5,226 nt of DNA from Planctomycetota bacterium (GCA_031082105.1 JAVHLO010000274.1:1-5226); one strand, 5' to 3'; numbered from the stretch's first letter, positions 1-5,226 are shown. The notes: generated by a model not told the origin, from the letters alone. Made by a program: numbers and translations.

Positions 1-115
1 GAACAACGCCTTACGGCGTCACTACGAACTCGAGCAGCATGTCGCCGCGTTCGCAGATAACGCGGGATAGCGAGGCGCCCTCGTGCCGGGCGCGAATCGC
101 GGTCGCGGCCTTTTC
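1..115. other. Left-edge segment, coding status undecided
   Basis: I see no gene here that I can defend. On the + strand a frame open from the left edge ends at a TAG at 68-70 and could be the last 22 residues of an upstream gene. On the - strand a frame reads about 40 natural-looking residues ending in LLEFVVTP at a TAA (11-13). It has a TGA at 134-136 and no usable start between that and its C-terminal part. The two readings are in antisense register, so base composition does not separate them. A perfect ACGCC/GGCGT hairpin (6-10 and 15-19, loop TTAC) sits at the edge, with no T-run beside it. Sequence left of the window would settle this. Confidence 0.25.
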
Positions 116-144
116 TTGATTTCGAGGCCGGGTTCATCTATAAT
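116..144 (+). promoter_or_regulatory. Sigma70-type promoter for the SPFH gene
   Basis: TTGATT at 116-121 (4 of 6 to TTGACA, with the key TTG) and a perfect TATAAT at 139-144 are separated by the ideal 17 bp. Transcription would begin near 151, giving a leader of about 120 nt before the start at 272. It lies in the only clear non-coding stretch ahead of the gene cluster and points towards it. No operator palindrome overlaps the boxes. The match is by eye and has no experimental support, but box quality plus spacing makes chance less likely in DNA this GC-rich. Confidence 0.6.
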
Positions 145-153
145 CCGCGTTGT

Positions 154-233
154 AGACGCCTCTTGTCGGGCGCTCTTATCTCTGTGCCTCGGTGGCTCTG
201 TGGCCATTTCGACTGTGGCCCTGTGAGGCGTCT
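154..233 (+). repeat. Inverted repeat in the SPFH leader, enclosing repeats
   Basis: AGACGCCTC (154-162) and GAGGCGTCT (225-233) are perfect 9-bp reverse complements about 62 nt apart. The left arm begins about 3 nt after the predicted transcription start, so the leader RNA could close into a long stem enclosing most of its length. Inside lie TCTCTGTGCCTCGGTGGC (179-196), a 17/18 match to an arm of the dispersed repeat at 1425-1511, and two copies of CTGTGGCC (198-205 and 213-220). It could be a regulatory leader or an 80-bp miniature element with 9-bp terminal inverted repeats. The sequence does not decide between them. Confidence 0.5.
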
Positions 234-259
234 TTCCGGGACGGTAAGTTGATCGGTTT

Positions 260-271
260 AGGAGACCGGAC
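260..271 (+). promoter_or_regulatory. Ribosome binding site of the SPFH gene
   Basis: AGGAG at 260-264 lies 7 nt before the ATG at 272. An in-frame TAA at 245-247 closes the frame just upstream, so the start is secure. The string AGGAGACCGGACATGG is nearly repeated at the fourth gene (AGGAGTCGGACATGG, 4771-4785). Confidence 0.8.
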
Positions 272-1366
272 ATGGGAATTCTGGACAAACTGCGTGGCGA
301 ATTCATTGACATCATCGAATGGCTCGACCCGTCGCGCGACACGATGATCTTCCGGTTTGAGAGGTACGGCAACGAGATCAAGAACGGCGCGAAGCTGGTC
401 TGTCGAGAATCGCAGGCCGCCGTCTTCGTCAACGAGGGCCGCGTGGCGGACGTCTTTACGCCCGGCACGTACACGCTTGAGACGAAGAACCTGCCTATCC
501 TGGCGACGCTCATGGGCTGGAAATACGGGTTCAACAGCCCCTTCAAGGCCGAAGTCTACTTCGTGAACACGAAGAACTTCACGGACCAGAAGTGGGGCAC
601 GAAGAACCCGGTGATGATGCGCGACGCGGAGTTCGGCGCCGTCCGGATCAGGGCCTTCGGTAACTACACCTTCAAGGTTGTTGACCCGGCGAAGCTGATC
701 CGGGAAATCGCGGGCACCGACAAGCATTTCACGACCGATGAGATCTCCGAGCAATTGAGGAATATCATAATCACTCGATTCACGGACTTCCTCGCCGAGA
801 GCAAGATCGCGGTGCTCGACCTGGCGGCCAAGTACGACGAGCTCTCCAAGGGGATCGCCGACAAAGTCTCAGCCGAGTTCAAGGATTACGGGATCGAGGT
901 CACGAAGCTGCTGATCGAGAACGTCTCGCTTCCTCCCGCCGTCGAGGAGGCGATGGACAAGCGCACGAGCATGGGCGTCGTCGGCAACCTCGGCGCCTTC
1001 ACGCAATACCAGGCGGCGATGTCGATGGAGCAGGCCGCAAAGAACCCGGGCGGCGCCGCCGGCGCCGGGATCGGGATGGGGATGGGCTTCGCAATGGCGA
1101 ACCAGCTCGGCCAGCAGGTGTCGCCTTCCGCACAACAGCCGGGTCCGCCGCCGCTGCCCGGCGGCGCGCAGTTCTTCGCTGCCGTCGGTGGTCAGCAGAC
1201 CGGCCCGCATACCGAACAGGCGCTGGGTCAGCTCGCACAGCAGGGCTCTGTGACCCGCGATACCCTCTGCTGGAAACAGGGAATGGCGCAATGGACGCCC
1301 GCAGGCCAGGTGCCCGAGCTGGCAAAGTTGTTTGCGCCTCCGCTGCCGCCGCCATTGCCGAAGTAG
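272..1366 (+). CDS. SPFH/Band-7 protein with C-terminal GYF_2 domain (YdjI-like)
   Basis: 364 aa. Residues 1-235 match the SPFH family once called 'virion core protein (lumpy skin disease virus)-like' (COG4260). Visible hallmarks are the start MGILDKLRGEF, VFTPGTYTLET (61-71), FVNTKNFTDQKWGTKNP (97-113) and AFGNYTFKVVDP (128-139), then a helical stretch to about 235. There is no signal peptide or membrane helix, so it should be cytosolic and reach the membrane through partners. A Gly/Ala/Met-rich linker (255-285) and PGPPPLPGG (290-298) lead into a GYF_2 domain (about 300-354) with GQQTGP, WKQGMAQWTPAGQVPEL and a final LF. The tail is proline-rich (APPLPPPLPK). SPFH proteins oligomerise and scaffold membrane microdomains; Bacillus YdjI, as I recall, helps localise PspA. 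The family is clear; the partners are inferred from neighbours. Start fixed by a strong RBS and an upstream stop. Confidence 0.93.
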   Translation: MGILDKLRGEFIDIIEWLDPSRDTMIFRFERYGNEIKNGAKLVCRESQAAVFVNEGRVADVFTPGTYTLETKNLPILATLMGWKYGFNSPFKAEVYFVNTKNFTDQKWGTKNPVMMRDAEFGAVRIRAFGNYTFKVVDPAKLIREIAGTDKHFTTDEISEQLRNIIITRFTDFLAESKIAVLDLAAKYDELSKGIADKVSAEFKDYGIEVTKLLIENVSLPPAVEEAMDKRTSMGVVGNLGAFTQYQAAMSMEQAAKNPGGAAGAGIGMGMGFAMANQLGQQVSPSAQQPGPPPLPGGAQFFAAVGGQQTGPHTEQALGQLAQQGSVTRDTLCWKQGMAQWTPAGQVPELAKLFAPPLPPPLPK

Positions 1367-1391
1367 CCGCGAAAGCGCCGACCGTCAATCT

Positions 1392-1410
1392 GCACAACCG
1401 TGCCCTTTTT
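1392..1410 (+). terminator. Weak terminator-like hairpin plus T-run
   Basis: GCAC (1392-1395), loop AACC and GTGC (1400-1403) are followed by CC and five Ts (1406-1410), 25 nt after the SPFH stop. The stem is only 4 bp, so if it terminates it probably does so partially. The stronger hairpin at 1425-1511 follows directly and may matter more for the 3' end of the transcript. Confidence 0.3.
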
Positions 1411-1424
1411 CTGCGGGTCTTCTT

Positions 1425-1511
1425 GCCACAGAGGCACAGAGACACAGAGAAGTCCCCGGAGTTCTCATGTTGCTGGCCGCGCTGTTCTCTGTGACTCAGT
1501 GTCTCTGTGGC
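1425..1511. repeat. Dispersed CACAGAG-type inverted repeat (hairpin)
   Basis: The left arm at 1425-1451 and right arm at 1485-1511 are 27 nt each and match as reverse complements at 24 of 27 positions. In RNA one mismatch becomes a G-U pair (1434/1502) and two are A-A (1438/1498 and 1442/1494). The loop is 33 nt (1452-1484). The arms are built from GCCACAGAG and CACAGAGA units, a repeat type I recognise as common between genes in many bacterial genomes, where translation of it gives spurious peptides such as ATEAQRHRE. A partial copy lies at 179-196 in the same orientation as the right arm. It is probably a REP/MITE-like element, and could stabilise or end the upstream transcript. Confidence 0.8.
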
Positions 1512-1582
1512 TGCGTTGGACGTGGCTCTGCTGCGCCGGGCAGTCCGGTGCTGCAGATGTGGACTGAACGGCTGGAATTTGG

Positions 1583-2704
1583 ATGGATCACATGGGCGAT
1601 TTTGACAAACACGAAGCGACCGAACAGGAACTCGCCTGTACGGGGTGCGGGGCGACGTTGAAGTTCAAACCCGGCACCGCTTCGCTGAAGTGCGATTACT
1701 GCGGCGCAATGGTCGAGATCCCGAAGCCGGAAGGGGCCGTCGAAGAACTGGATTTCAACAAGGTGGTCAGCGAGCAGTTGGGCAAGGAAGAGAAGCTCCA
1801 GATCGCCACCGTGAAATGCACGAGCTGCGGCGCTTCCTCGACCATGAAGCCCAATGTCACGTCGGACCTGTGCCCGTTCTGCGGTGTTGCGCTGGTACTG
1901 AAGGACGGCAGCACCAGCACCGTCTTCAAGCCGAAATCGCTCCTGCCGTTCCGTATCGACCAGAAGGCCGGCCTGGTTGCGTTCCAGAACTGGGTGAAGA
2001 AGCTCTGGTTCGCGCCGTCGAAGCTCAAACAGTACGCGGAGGCCAGCGACAAGCTGGCTGGGCTCTACATCCCGTACTGGACGTACGACGCCAACACCAG
2101 CAGTTCGTACACCGGCCAGCGCGGAGACTATTATTACGTTACCGAATCGTACACTACTACGGAAGGCGGCAAGACAGTTCGGAAGACGAGACAGGTTCGC
2201 AAAATAAGGTGGACTTTCGTTGCCGGCCATGTCTCGAACACGTTCGACGACGTGCTCGTCCTTGCCAGCCAATCGCTCCCGCGCGTCTACGCAGATCGGC
2301 TGGAGCCGTGGGACCTTGGCAGTCTCGTGCCGTTCGACGAGAAGTACCTGAGCGGATTCAGAACCGAGAGCTATCAGATCGATTTGAAGCAGGGGTTCGA
2401 GATAGCGCGCGGCATCATGGATAATCACATCCGCCAGTCCGTCAGAAGGGCGATCGGCGGAGACGAACAGCGCATCCTCAGCCTCAATACGCGCTACAGC
2501 GACATCACTTTCAAGCACATCCTTCTGCCGATCTGGATCAGCTCGTACAGGTACAACAACAAGGTGTACCGTTTCCTCGTCAACGGCAGGACGGGCGAGG
2601 TACAGGGCGAGCGGCCCTATAGCTGGATCAAGATCGTGCTCTTCATCTTGATGATAATGGCGATAGTCGCCGGCGTGGCCCTTGCCGTCAGCCATTTCCA
2701 GTAG
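1583..2704 (+). CDS. Tandem zinc-ribbon protein with C-terminal membrane anchor
   Basis: 373 aa. Two zinc ribbons lie at the N-terminus: C19-x2-C22 with C37-x2-C40, and C79-x2-C82 with C97-x2-C100. The 14-residue gap between CxxC pairs is the same in both, suggesting duplication. A central domain of unknown fold follows (about 115-345), with LYIPYWTYDA (161-170), a Tyr/Thr-rich segment (176-195) and LLPIWISSYRYNNKVYRFLV (314-333) then NGRTGEV, a signature of proteins labelled 'TFIIB-type zinc ribbon-containing' or wrongly 'primosomal protein N'. One hydrophobic helix (about 350-368) leaves only HFQ or so beyond it, so the protein is probably tail-anchored with its ribbons in the cytosol. It is not a helicase: no ATPase motifs are present. 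It resembles Bacillus YdjG, encoded near pspA with an SPFH gene as here. An in-frame TGA at 1565-1567 bounds the start; ATG 1592 is an alternative, and the RBS for either is weak (GGAA at 1574-1577). Confidence 0.9.
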   Translation: MDHMGDFDKHEATEQELACTGCGATLKFKPGTASLKCDYCGAMVEIPKPEGAVEELDFNKVVSEQLGKEEKLQIATVKCTSCGASSTMKPNVTSDLCPFCGVALVLKDGSTSTVFKPKSLLPFRIDQKAGLVAFQNWVKKLWFAPSKLKQYAEASDKLAGLYIPYWTYDANTSSSYTGQRGDYYYVTESYTTTEGGKTVRKTRQVRKIRWTFVAGHVSNTFDDVLVLASQSLPRVYADRLEPWDLGSLVPFDEKYLSGFRTESYQIDLKQGFEIARGIMDNHIRQSVRRAIGGDEQRILSLNTRYSDITFKHILLPIWISSYRYNNKVYRFLVNGRTGEVQGERPYSWIKIVLFILMIMAIVAGVALAVSHFQ

Positions 2705-2705
2705 C

Positions 2706-2720
2706 GGCCGTTGCACGGCC
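2706..2720 (+). terminator. Short GC-rich hairpin after the zinc-ribbon gene
   Basis: GGCCGT (2706-2711) and ACGGCC (2715-2720) form a perfect 6-bp stem with a TGC loop, 1 nt after the stop codon. Only TGTT follows, so this is not a classical intrinsic terminator. A second small stem, GGGAC (2732-2736) with GTCCC (2742-2746), lies just downstream. They could protect a 3' end or slow RNA polymerase between the genes. Confidence 0.3.
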
Positions 2721-2790
2721 TGTTCCTGCGGGGGACATCCGGTCCCGCCGAGCTTCCGCTGTCGGAGGAGACGGCTCCCGGCGAATTCAA

Positions 2791-2801
2791 GGGGAAGTGG
2801 C
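2791..2801 (+). promoter_or_regulatory. Ribosome binding site that decides the DUF2207 start
   Basis: GGGGA at 2791-2795 lies 6 nt before the ATG at 2802, where a normal signal peptide begins (MRLSLQVILAVAVLL). The frame stays open back to an ATG at 2682, but the 40 extra residues are Cys/Arg/Pro-rich, overlap the previous gene and would bury the signal peptide. The start at 2802 is therefore preferred. Confidence 0.75.
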
Positions 2802-4586
2802 ATGCGCCTGTCATTGCAGGTTATTCTTGCCGTCGCTGTACTCCTCTCGTCCTACGCGCCCGGCGACTGCCAGGATGACGCGGCGCGGGCGAGCCTTGAG
2901 GCGGATCTCAGAACAGACAACATCCTCGATGTGCGGGTGTCGCTCACCTTTCGCGCGCAGAAGACTTACTCCTTCTCGATAGACCTTGGAGCGATCGAGT
3001 CGGTGGAAGGGATCCAGGTCGAGTCGATCAGGAGCACTCCCTCAACGAAAGTCGCCTTCTCGCTGGCCCGGCAGGGGCAGGTGCTCACCGTGTCATGGAA
3101 CAGCGTGTATGCGGGCGACGTGCAGGAGTTTCGCCTGTCATACCGGCTCGTGGGCGTGGTCACCCGCGAGGCGGGCAATGACGTATTGTTCTGGCGGGTG
3201 ATCTGCAGGACGCCGAAATGCGGCTATGCCGAAGTCCGGGCGACGCTCCGCTTGCCGGCCGGAGTAGAGGCCGACCGCCTCATGACGAACCTTCATGGCG
3301 GGGCGCACGCGCTGGGGTATCACGGCGAAGGAAACGCGATCAAAGTGTGGACCGAACGCCTCCCCGCGCAGTCGTCCTTGTCCGTGGAAGTTCAGCTGCC
3401 TTCCGGACTAGTCAACCATGGTTTTCTCCCGAACAAGTTCATGAAGACGACCGGGGGGAACATCCTCATGTTTCTCCTTCCGGCGCTGGTATTGTGCGGG
3501 CTCTTCGCGATGTTCTGGCTGAGAGGGCGTGACCCGGCCATCGAAGCGCCTTCAGGCGTTGTTGCGCGTCCGTCAGAGGGAATGACCCCCGAGGTGGCTG
3601 GCGCCGTGGTCGACGAGCGCGTCGAGGTGCGCGACATCGTCGGCGGGGTCCTCGACCTGGCGGCAGGGGGATTCCTTAAGCTCAGGCTCATCCCGGGCAG
3701 GGGGGATCAACAGGACGAGATGCGCGTCCGTGCGGAGAAAGCGCTCGACCCGCTGCCCGAGTATCGCCGTCGGATCGCAAAACTTGTCGCGGGCGAGAAG
3801 GAAGGGAACACGCTCTCCGCGTCCGGGAGCCTGCCTCGCGCGGACGTTGCCGGCATCAGGAAATCGATCTACGAAGAGGCAACCGGCAGGGGGTTCTTCC
3901 GCGCCAACCCGGCTCGCGAGCGATTGACCTACGGTTTCATCGGCGCGCTCGTCGCGGCGTTCGGCGCTCTCCAGGTGACCTACTCCTCGGGCTCGCTCGC
4001 GATTGCCCTCCAGGGCCTGCCGTTCATTGTCGCCTCCGTGCTGGTAGCTGCATGCGTTGTCGTTTCGGAAGGCCGGGTCCTGCGTGTCGTCTTTGGCCTG
4101 GCCGCCGCCGTGCTCCTGTTCGTGGGGATCGTCGTCGTCACTTCCCATGTAGGCGAGGGCGGGATGCCCTGGCTGGCGAAGCTCGGCTGGGGGTTGATAT
4201 TCTCGTCCTTGTTCTTCTTCGTGTTCGCGCCGTTCATGCCGCAGCGGACTGCGGAGGGCGCGGCGGAAAGGGCAAGGGCCTTTGCCATGATGGAGTACAT
4301 CCGCGAGCTCGAACCGGCGAAGGGCGACGCGGGCCGTCTTCAAACCGAGTTTGAGACACTCTTGCCGTACGCGGTCGCGCTGCGGCTGAAGAAAGAATGG
4401 ATCAACAAGTTCGCGAACGCCGGCGTGCTGGCCCCGGCCTGGTGGGAGACCGGATCGCCCAAATCCGAAGGAGCAGTCGAGGGCGAGCGAAGGACGCTCG
4501 CAGAGGTTAGACAGGAGTTCGTCGAGACGCTGACGCTCCTTTCGACGGCCCTGGGCGAGTCGCCCGAGGCGGGTTCGGGCTGGTAG
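2802..4586 (+). CDS. DUF2207-family predicted membrane protein
   Basis: 594 aa. Residues 1-23 are a signal peptide; D before C23 argues against a lipobox. Residues 24-215 form an extracytoplasmic, beta-rich domain with two close cysteines (C135, C140). A first membrane helix (about 221-240) ends in RGRDP. A cytosolic part (241-374) carries MTPEVAGAVVDERVEVRDIV (261-280) then LDLAAGGFLKL, typical of DUF2207. Four more helices lie near 375-394, 399-421, 425-448 and 458-479. The C-terminal cytosolic segment has QRTAEGAAERARAFAMMEYI (481-500) and FETLLPYAVALRLKKEWINK (517-536), the best family signature, and ends in GSGW, a worn form of the usual Gly-rich tail. The biochemical function of the family is unknown to me. 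Its place behind SPFH and zinc-ribbon genes suggests it is the transmembrane, outward-facing member of an envelope complex. Family assignment is firm; the role is inferred. Confidence 0.9.
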   Translation: MRLSLQVILAVAVLLSSYAPGDCQDDAARASLEADLRTDNILDVRVSLTFRAQKTYSFSIDLGAIESVEGIQVESIRSTPSTKVAFSLARQGQVLTVSWNSVYAGDVQEFRLSYRLVGVVTREAGNDVLFWRVICRTPKCGYAEVRATLRLPAGVEADRLMTNLHGGAHALGYHGEGNAIKVWTERLPAQSSLSVEVQLPSGLVNHGFLPNKFMKTTGGNILMFLLPALVLCGLFAMFWLRGRDPAIEAPSGVVARPSEGMTPEVAGAVVDERVEVRDIVGGVLDLAAGGFLKLRLIPGRGDQQDEMRVRAEKALDPLPEYRRRIAKLVAGEKEGNTLSASGSLPRADVAGIRKSIYEEATGRGFFRANPARERLTYGFIGALVAAFGALQVTYSSGSLAIALQGLPFIVASVLVAACVVVSEGRVLRVVFGLAAAVLLFVGIVVVTSHVGEGGMPWLAKLGWGLIFSSLFFFVFAPFMPQRTAEGAAERARAFAMMEYIRELEPAKGDAGRLQTEFETLLPYAVALRLKKEWINKFANAGVLAPAWWETGSPKSEGAVEGERRTLAEVRQEFVETLTLLSTALGESPEAGSGW

Positions 4587-4629
4587 CGCGTGTCCAGAAC
4601 TCGATTCGCTGGCCGGGCCAGCCCGAATC
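4574..4629 (+). promoter_or_regulatory. Overlapping, mutually exclusive hairpins at the DUF2207 3' end
   Basis: TTCGGGCTGG (4574-4583, the last sense codons) is a perfect 10-bp reverse complement of CCAGCCCGAA (4618-4627). The same right arm can instead pair locally: GATTCG (4603-4608) with CGAATC (4624-4629) and CTGG (4609-4612) with CCAG (4618-4621), leaving a CC bulge and a CCGGG loop. Both cannot form at once. There is no T-run, so a terminator call would be weak. It could be a translation-coupled switch or simply GC-rich coincidence. Confidence 0.3.
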
Positions 4630-4661
4630 ATGCGTGTATCCAGGGAAAGATGCGCCAGACG

Positions 4662-4687
4662 GTCATTCCCGCTTTCGCGGGAATGAC
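4662..4687. repeat. ATTCCC-GGGAAT palindromic dispersed repeat
   Basis: GTCATTCCCGC (4662-4672) and GCGGGAATGAC (4677-4687) are perfect 11-bp arms around TTTC. The core fits the ATTCCC-N8-GGGAAT pattern known as dRS3 in Neisseria, and near-identical palindromes are scattered through many proteobacterial genomes, where they give spurious peptides such as HSRFRGNDS or VIPAKAG. It lies between the DUF2207 gene and the fourth gene, and as RNA would be a very stable hairpin. It may act as a transcript end or as a target for insertion. The link to Neisseria is by pattern only, not descent. Confidence 0.75.
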
Positions 4688-4770
4688 AGTCTTGTGCTTC
4701 TTCATGAACAAGTCGGGCGGCCGGGCCGGAATACTATCGAAGGCGGCGTGCTGCCTGCGATACCTTGTAT

Positions 4771-4781
4771 AGGAGTCGGAC
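4771..4781 (+). promoter_or_regulatory. Ribosome binding site of the fourth gene
   Basis: AGGAG at 4771-4775 lies 6 nt before the ATG at 4782. An in-frame TAG at 4770-4772 overlaps this site, so the protein cannot extend upstream and has no hidden signal peptide. I found no convincing promoter in 4587-4770. A TACTAT at 4732-4737 lacks a -35 partner at the right distance. Confidence 0.75.
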
Positions 4782-5226
4782 ATGGCAGGTCCCTGGTCAA
4801 GGCCGGACGACACGTGCTTCGTCTCGCCGTACGACGCCACCTTCGAAGTGGTGAAGGGTCAGAGCGGCGAGTACAGCGACGTGAAGGTCCAGCTCGAGAT
4901 CAACTACCACGTTCTCTTCAACCCGAAGAGCGAGGGGTTCAAGTTCGTCGGTGAGCTGCCCATCGAAGACATCTCCGTTGAGGACGACAAGGGCAACCCG
5001 ATCAAGTGGCAGAAGACCGTGATGCGCGAGACGCGGATCGCCTGGTTCTTCGATCCGGTGGTGAACACGCAGAAGAACGTGGTCGTCCGGTTCCGCATCG
5101 TCGGGGCGGTTGGAGGAGACAAGAAACGCGGCAAGTTCTATGCGCCGTGGTTCGGCGTCTTTCGGCTCAAGGTTACGGATGGGCTGTTCAGGTTTGTCTT
5201 TCCCGCGGACTTCAAGCCTGCGGAGG
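4782..5226 (+). CDS. Partial gene: signal-less protein resembling a DUF2207 N-terminal domain
   Basis: The frame is open from the ATG at 4782 to the window edge, giving the first 148 residues; the end is missing. It starts MAGPWSRPDDTCFVSPYDAT and has no signal peptide or membrane helix in the visible part. Alternating polar and hydrophobic strands suggest a beta-sandwich. The order of motifs parallels the extracytoplasmic domain of the preceding DUF2207 protein: IEDISVE (61-67) against VEGIQVE, IAWFFDPV (86-93) against LTVSWNSV, and VVRFRIVGAV (100-109) against FRLSYRLVGVV, followed in both by a Gly/Asp turn, an aromatic pair and a strand ending in FVFPA or LRLPA. This suggests a shared fold, judged by eye. 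Codon use is like its neighbours. It could be a soluble paralogue of that domain, or the front of a larger protein with membrane helices past the edge. I cannot assign a function. It lies 195 nt after the DUF2207 gene on the same strand. Confidence 0.85.
   Translation, partial: MAGPWSRPDDTCFVSPYDATFEVVKGQSGEYSDVKVQLEINYHVLFNPKSEGFKFVGELPIEDISVEDDKGNPIKWQKTVMRETRIAWFFDPVVNTQKNVVVRFRIVGAVGGDKKRGKFYAPWFGVFRLKVTDGLFRFVFPADFKPAE

Noticed and set aside
11..133. Possible C-terminal tail of a - strand gene ending in LLEFVVTP, perhaps reached by a -1 shift in the A-run near 112-117 from another frame
   Set aside because: The composition is protein-like, but there is an in-frame TGA at 134-136, no proper start before the last dozen residues, and the supposed upstream frame is antisense to the SPFH leader and gene. 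It also overlaps the better-supported promoter.
1425..1511. CRISPR-like array
   Set aside because: The repeated units are inverted arms with an internal short period, not direct repeats separated by unique spacers, and no cas gene is present.
1332..1661. Small + strand open frame across the SPFH-zinc ribbon spacer
   Set aside because: Its peptide comes from translating the dispersed repeat and from out-of-frame parts of the two flanking genes; there is no convincing ribosome binding site.
2682..2801. Upstream ATG at 2682 as the start of the DUF2207 protein
   Set aside because: The extension is Cys/Arg/Pro-rich and would hide a normal signal peptide. The ATG at 2802 has a good ribosome binding site, and 2682 lies inside the preceding gene.
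1496..2803. Long open frame on the - strand opposite the zinc-ribbon gene
   Set aside because: It is antisense to a gene with clear family motifs, is Arg/Leu/Glu/Val-rich without recognisable domains, and passes through the dispersed repeat. Such frames are expected in GC-rich coding DNA.
3573..4631. Long open frame on the - strand opposite the DUF2207 gene
   Set aside because: It has no domain signature and very high Arg/Glu/His content, and the + strand encodes a convincing signal peptide, membrane helices and DUF2207 motifs in the same DNA.
4732..4737. TACTAT as a -10 box for the fourth gene
   Set aside because: No -35 hexamer lies 16-18 bp upstream, and the sequence there is GC-rich spacer.
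4590..4840. Short open frames on both strands through 4590-4840
   Set aside because: They derive from translation of the ATTCCC palindrome (peptides such as VIPAKAG) and have no independent support.

Overview
The window is GC-rich, densely coding bacterial DNA with every credible gene on the + strand. The codon use, purine-rich ribosome binding sites, a good sigma70-type promoter and two dispersed palindromic repeats all say bacterium. I cannot name the phylum from sequence alone. The mixture of gene families and repeats would fit a proteobacterial, acidobacterial, planctomycete-like or uncultured candidate-phylum genome.

Layout. 1-115: left edge with no gene I can defend. 116-144: a near-consensus promoter (TTGATT, 17 bp, TATAAT), followed by a roughly 120-nt leader that carries a perfect 9-bp inverted repeat and a partial copy of a dispersed repeat. 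272-1366: a soluble SPFH/Band-7 protein of the 'virion core protein-like' (COG4260, Bacillus YdjI-like) type, with a C-terminal GYF_2 domain between two proline-rich stretches. 1367-1582: an intergenic region dominated by a 27-bp imperfect inverted repeat. 1583-2704: a protein with two tandem CxxC...CxxC zinc ribbons and a single C-terminal membrane anchor. 2705-2801: a short spacer with two small hairpins. 2802-4586: a DUF2207-type membrane protein with signal peptide, extracytoplasmic domain and five membrane helices. 4587-4781: a spacer with overlapping hairpins and an ATTCCC/GGGAAT palindrome. 4782-5226: the start of a fourth gene, cut by the window edge, encoding a signal-less protein that resembles the extracytoplasmic domain of the gene before it.

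Together the genes look like an envelope-associated module: a cytosolic SPFH scaffold, a tail-anchored zinc-ribbon partner and a polytopic DUF2207 protein. The first two match the types of proteins encoded beside PspA in Bacillus (ydjG and ydjI, as I recall them), where the SPFH protein is needed to place PspA at the membrane. No PspA gene is visible here, so a membrane-stress role is an inference. The gaps between genes (216, 97 and 195 nt) are long for a tight operon and all hold hairpins, so partial termination or separate promoters are possible.
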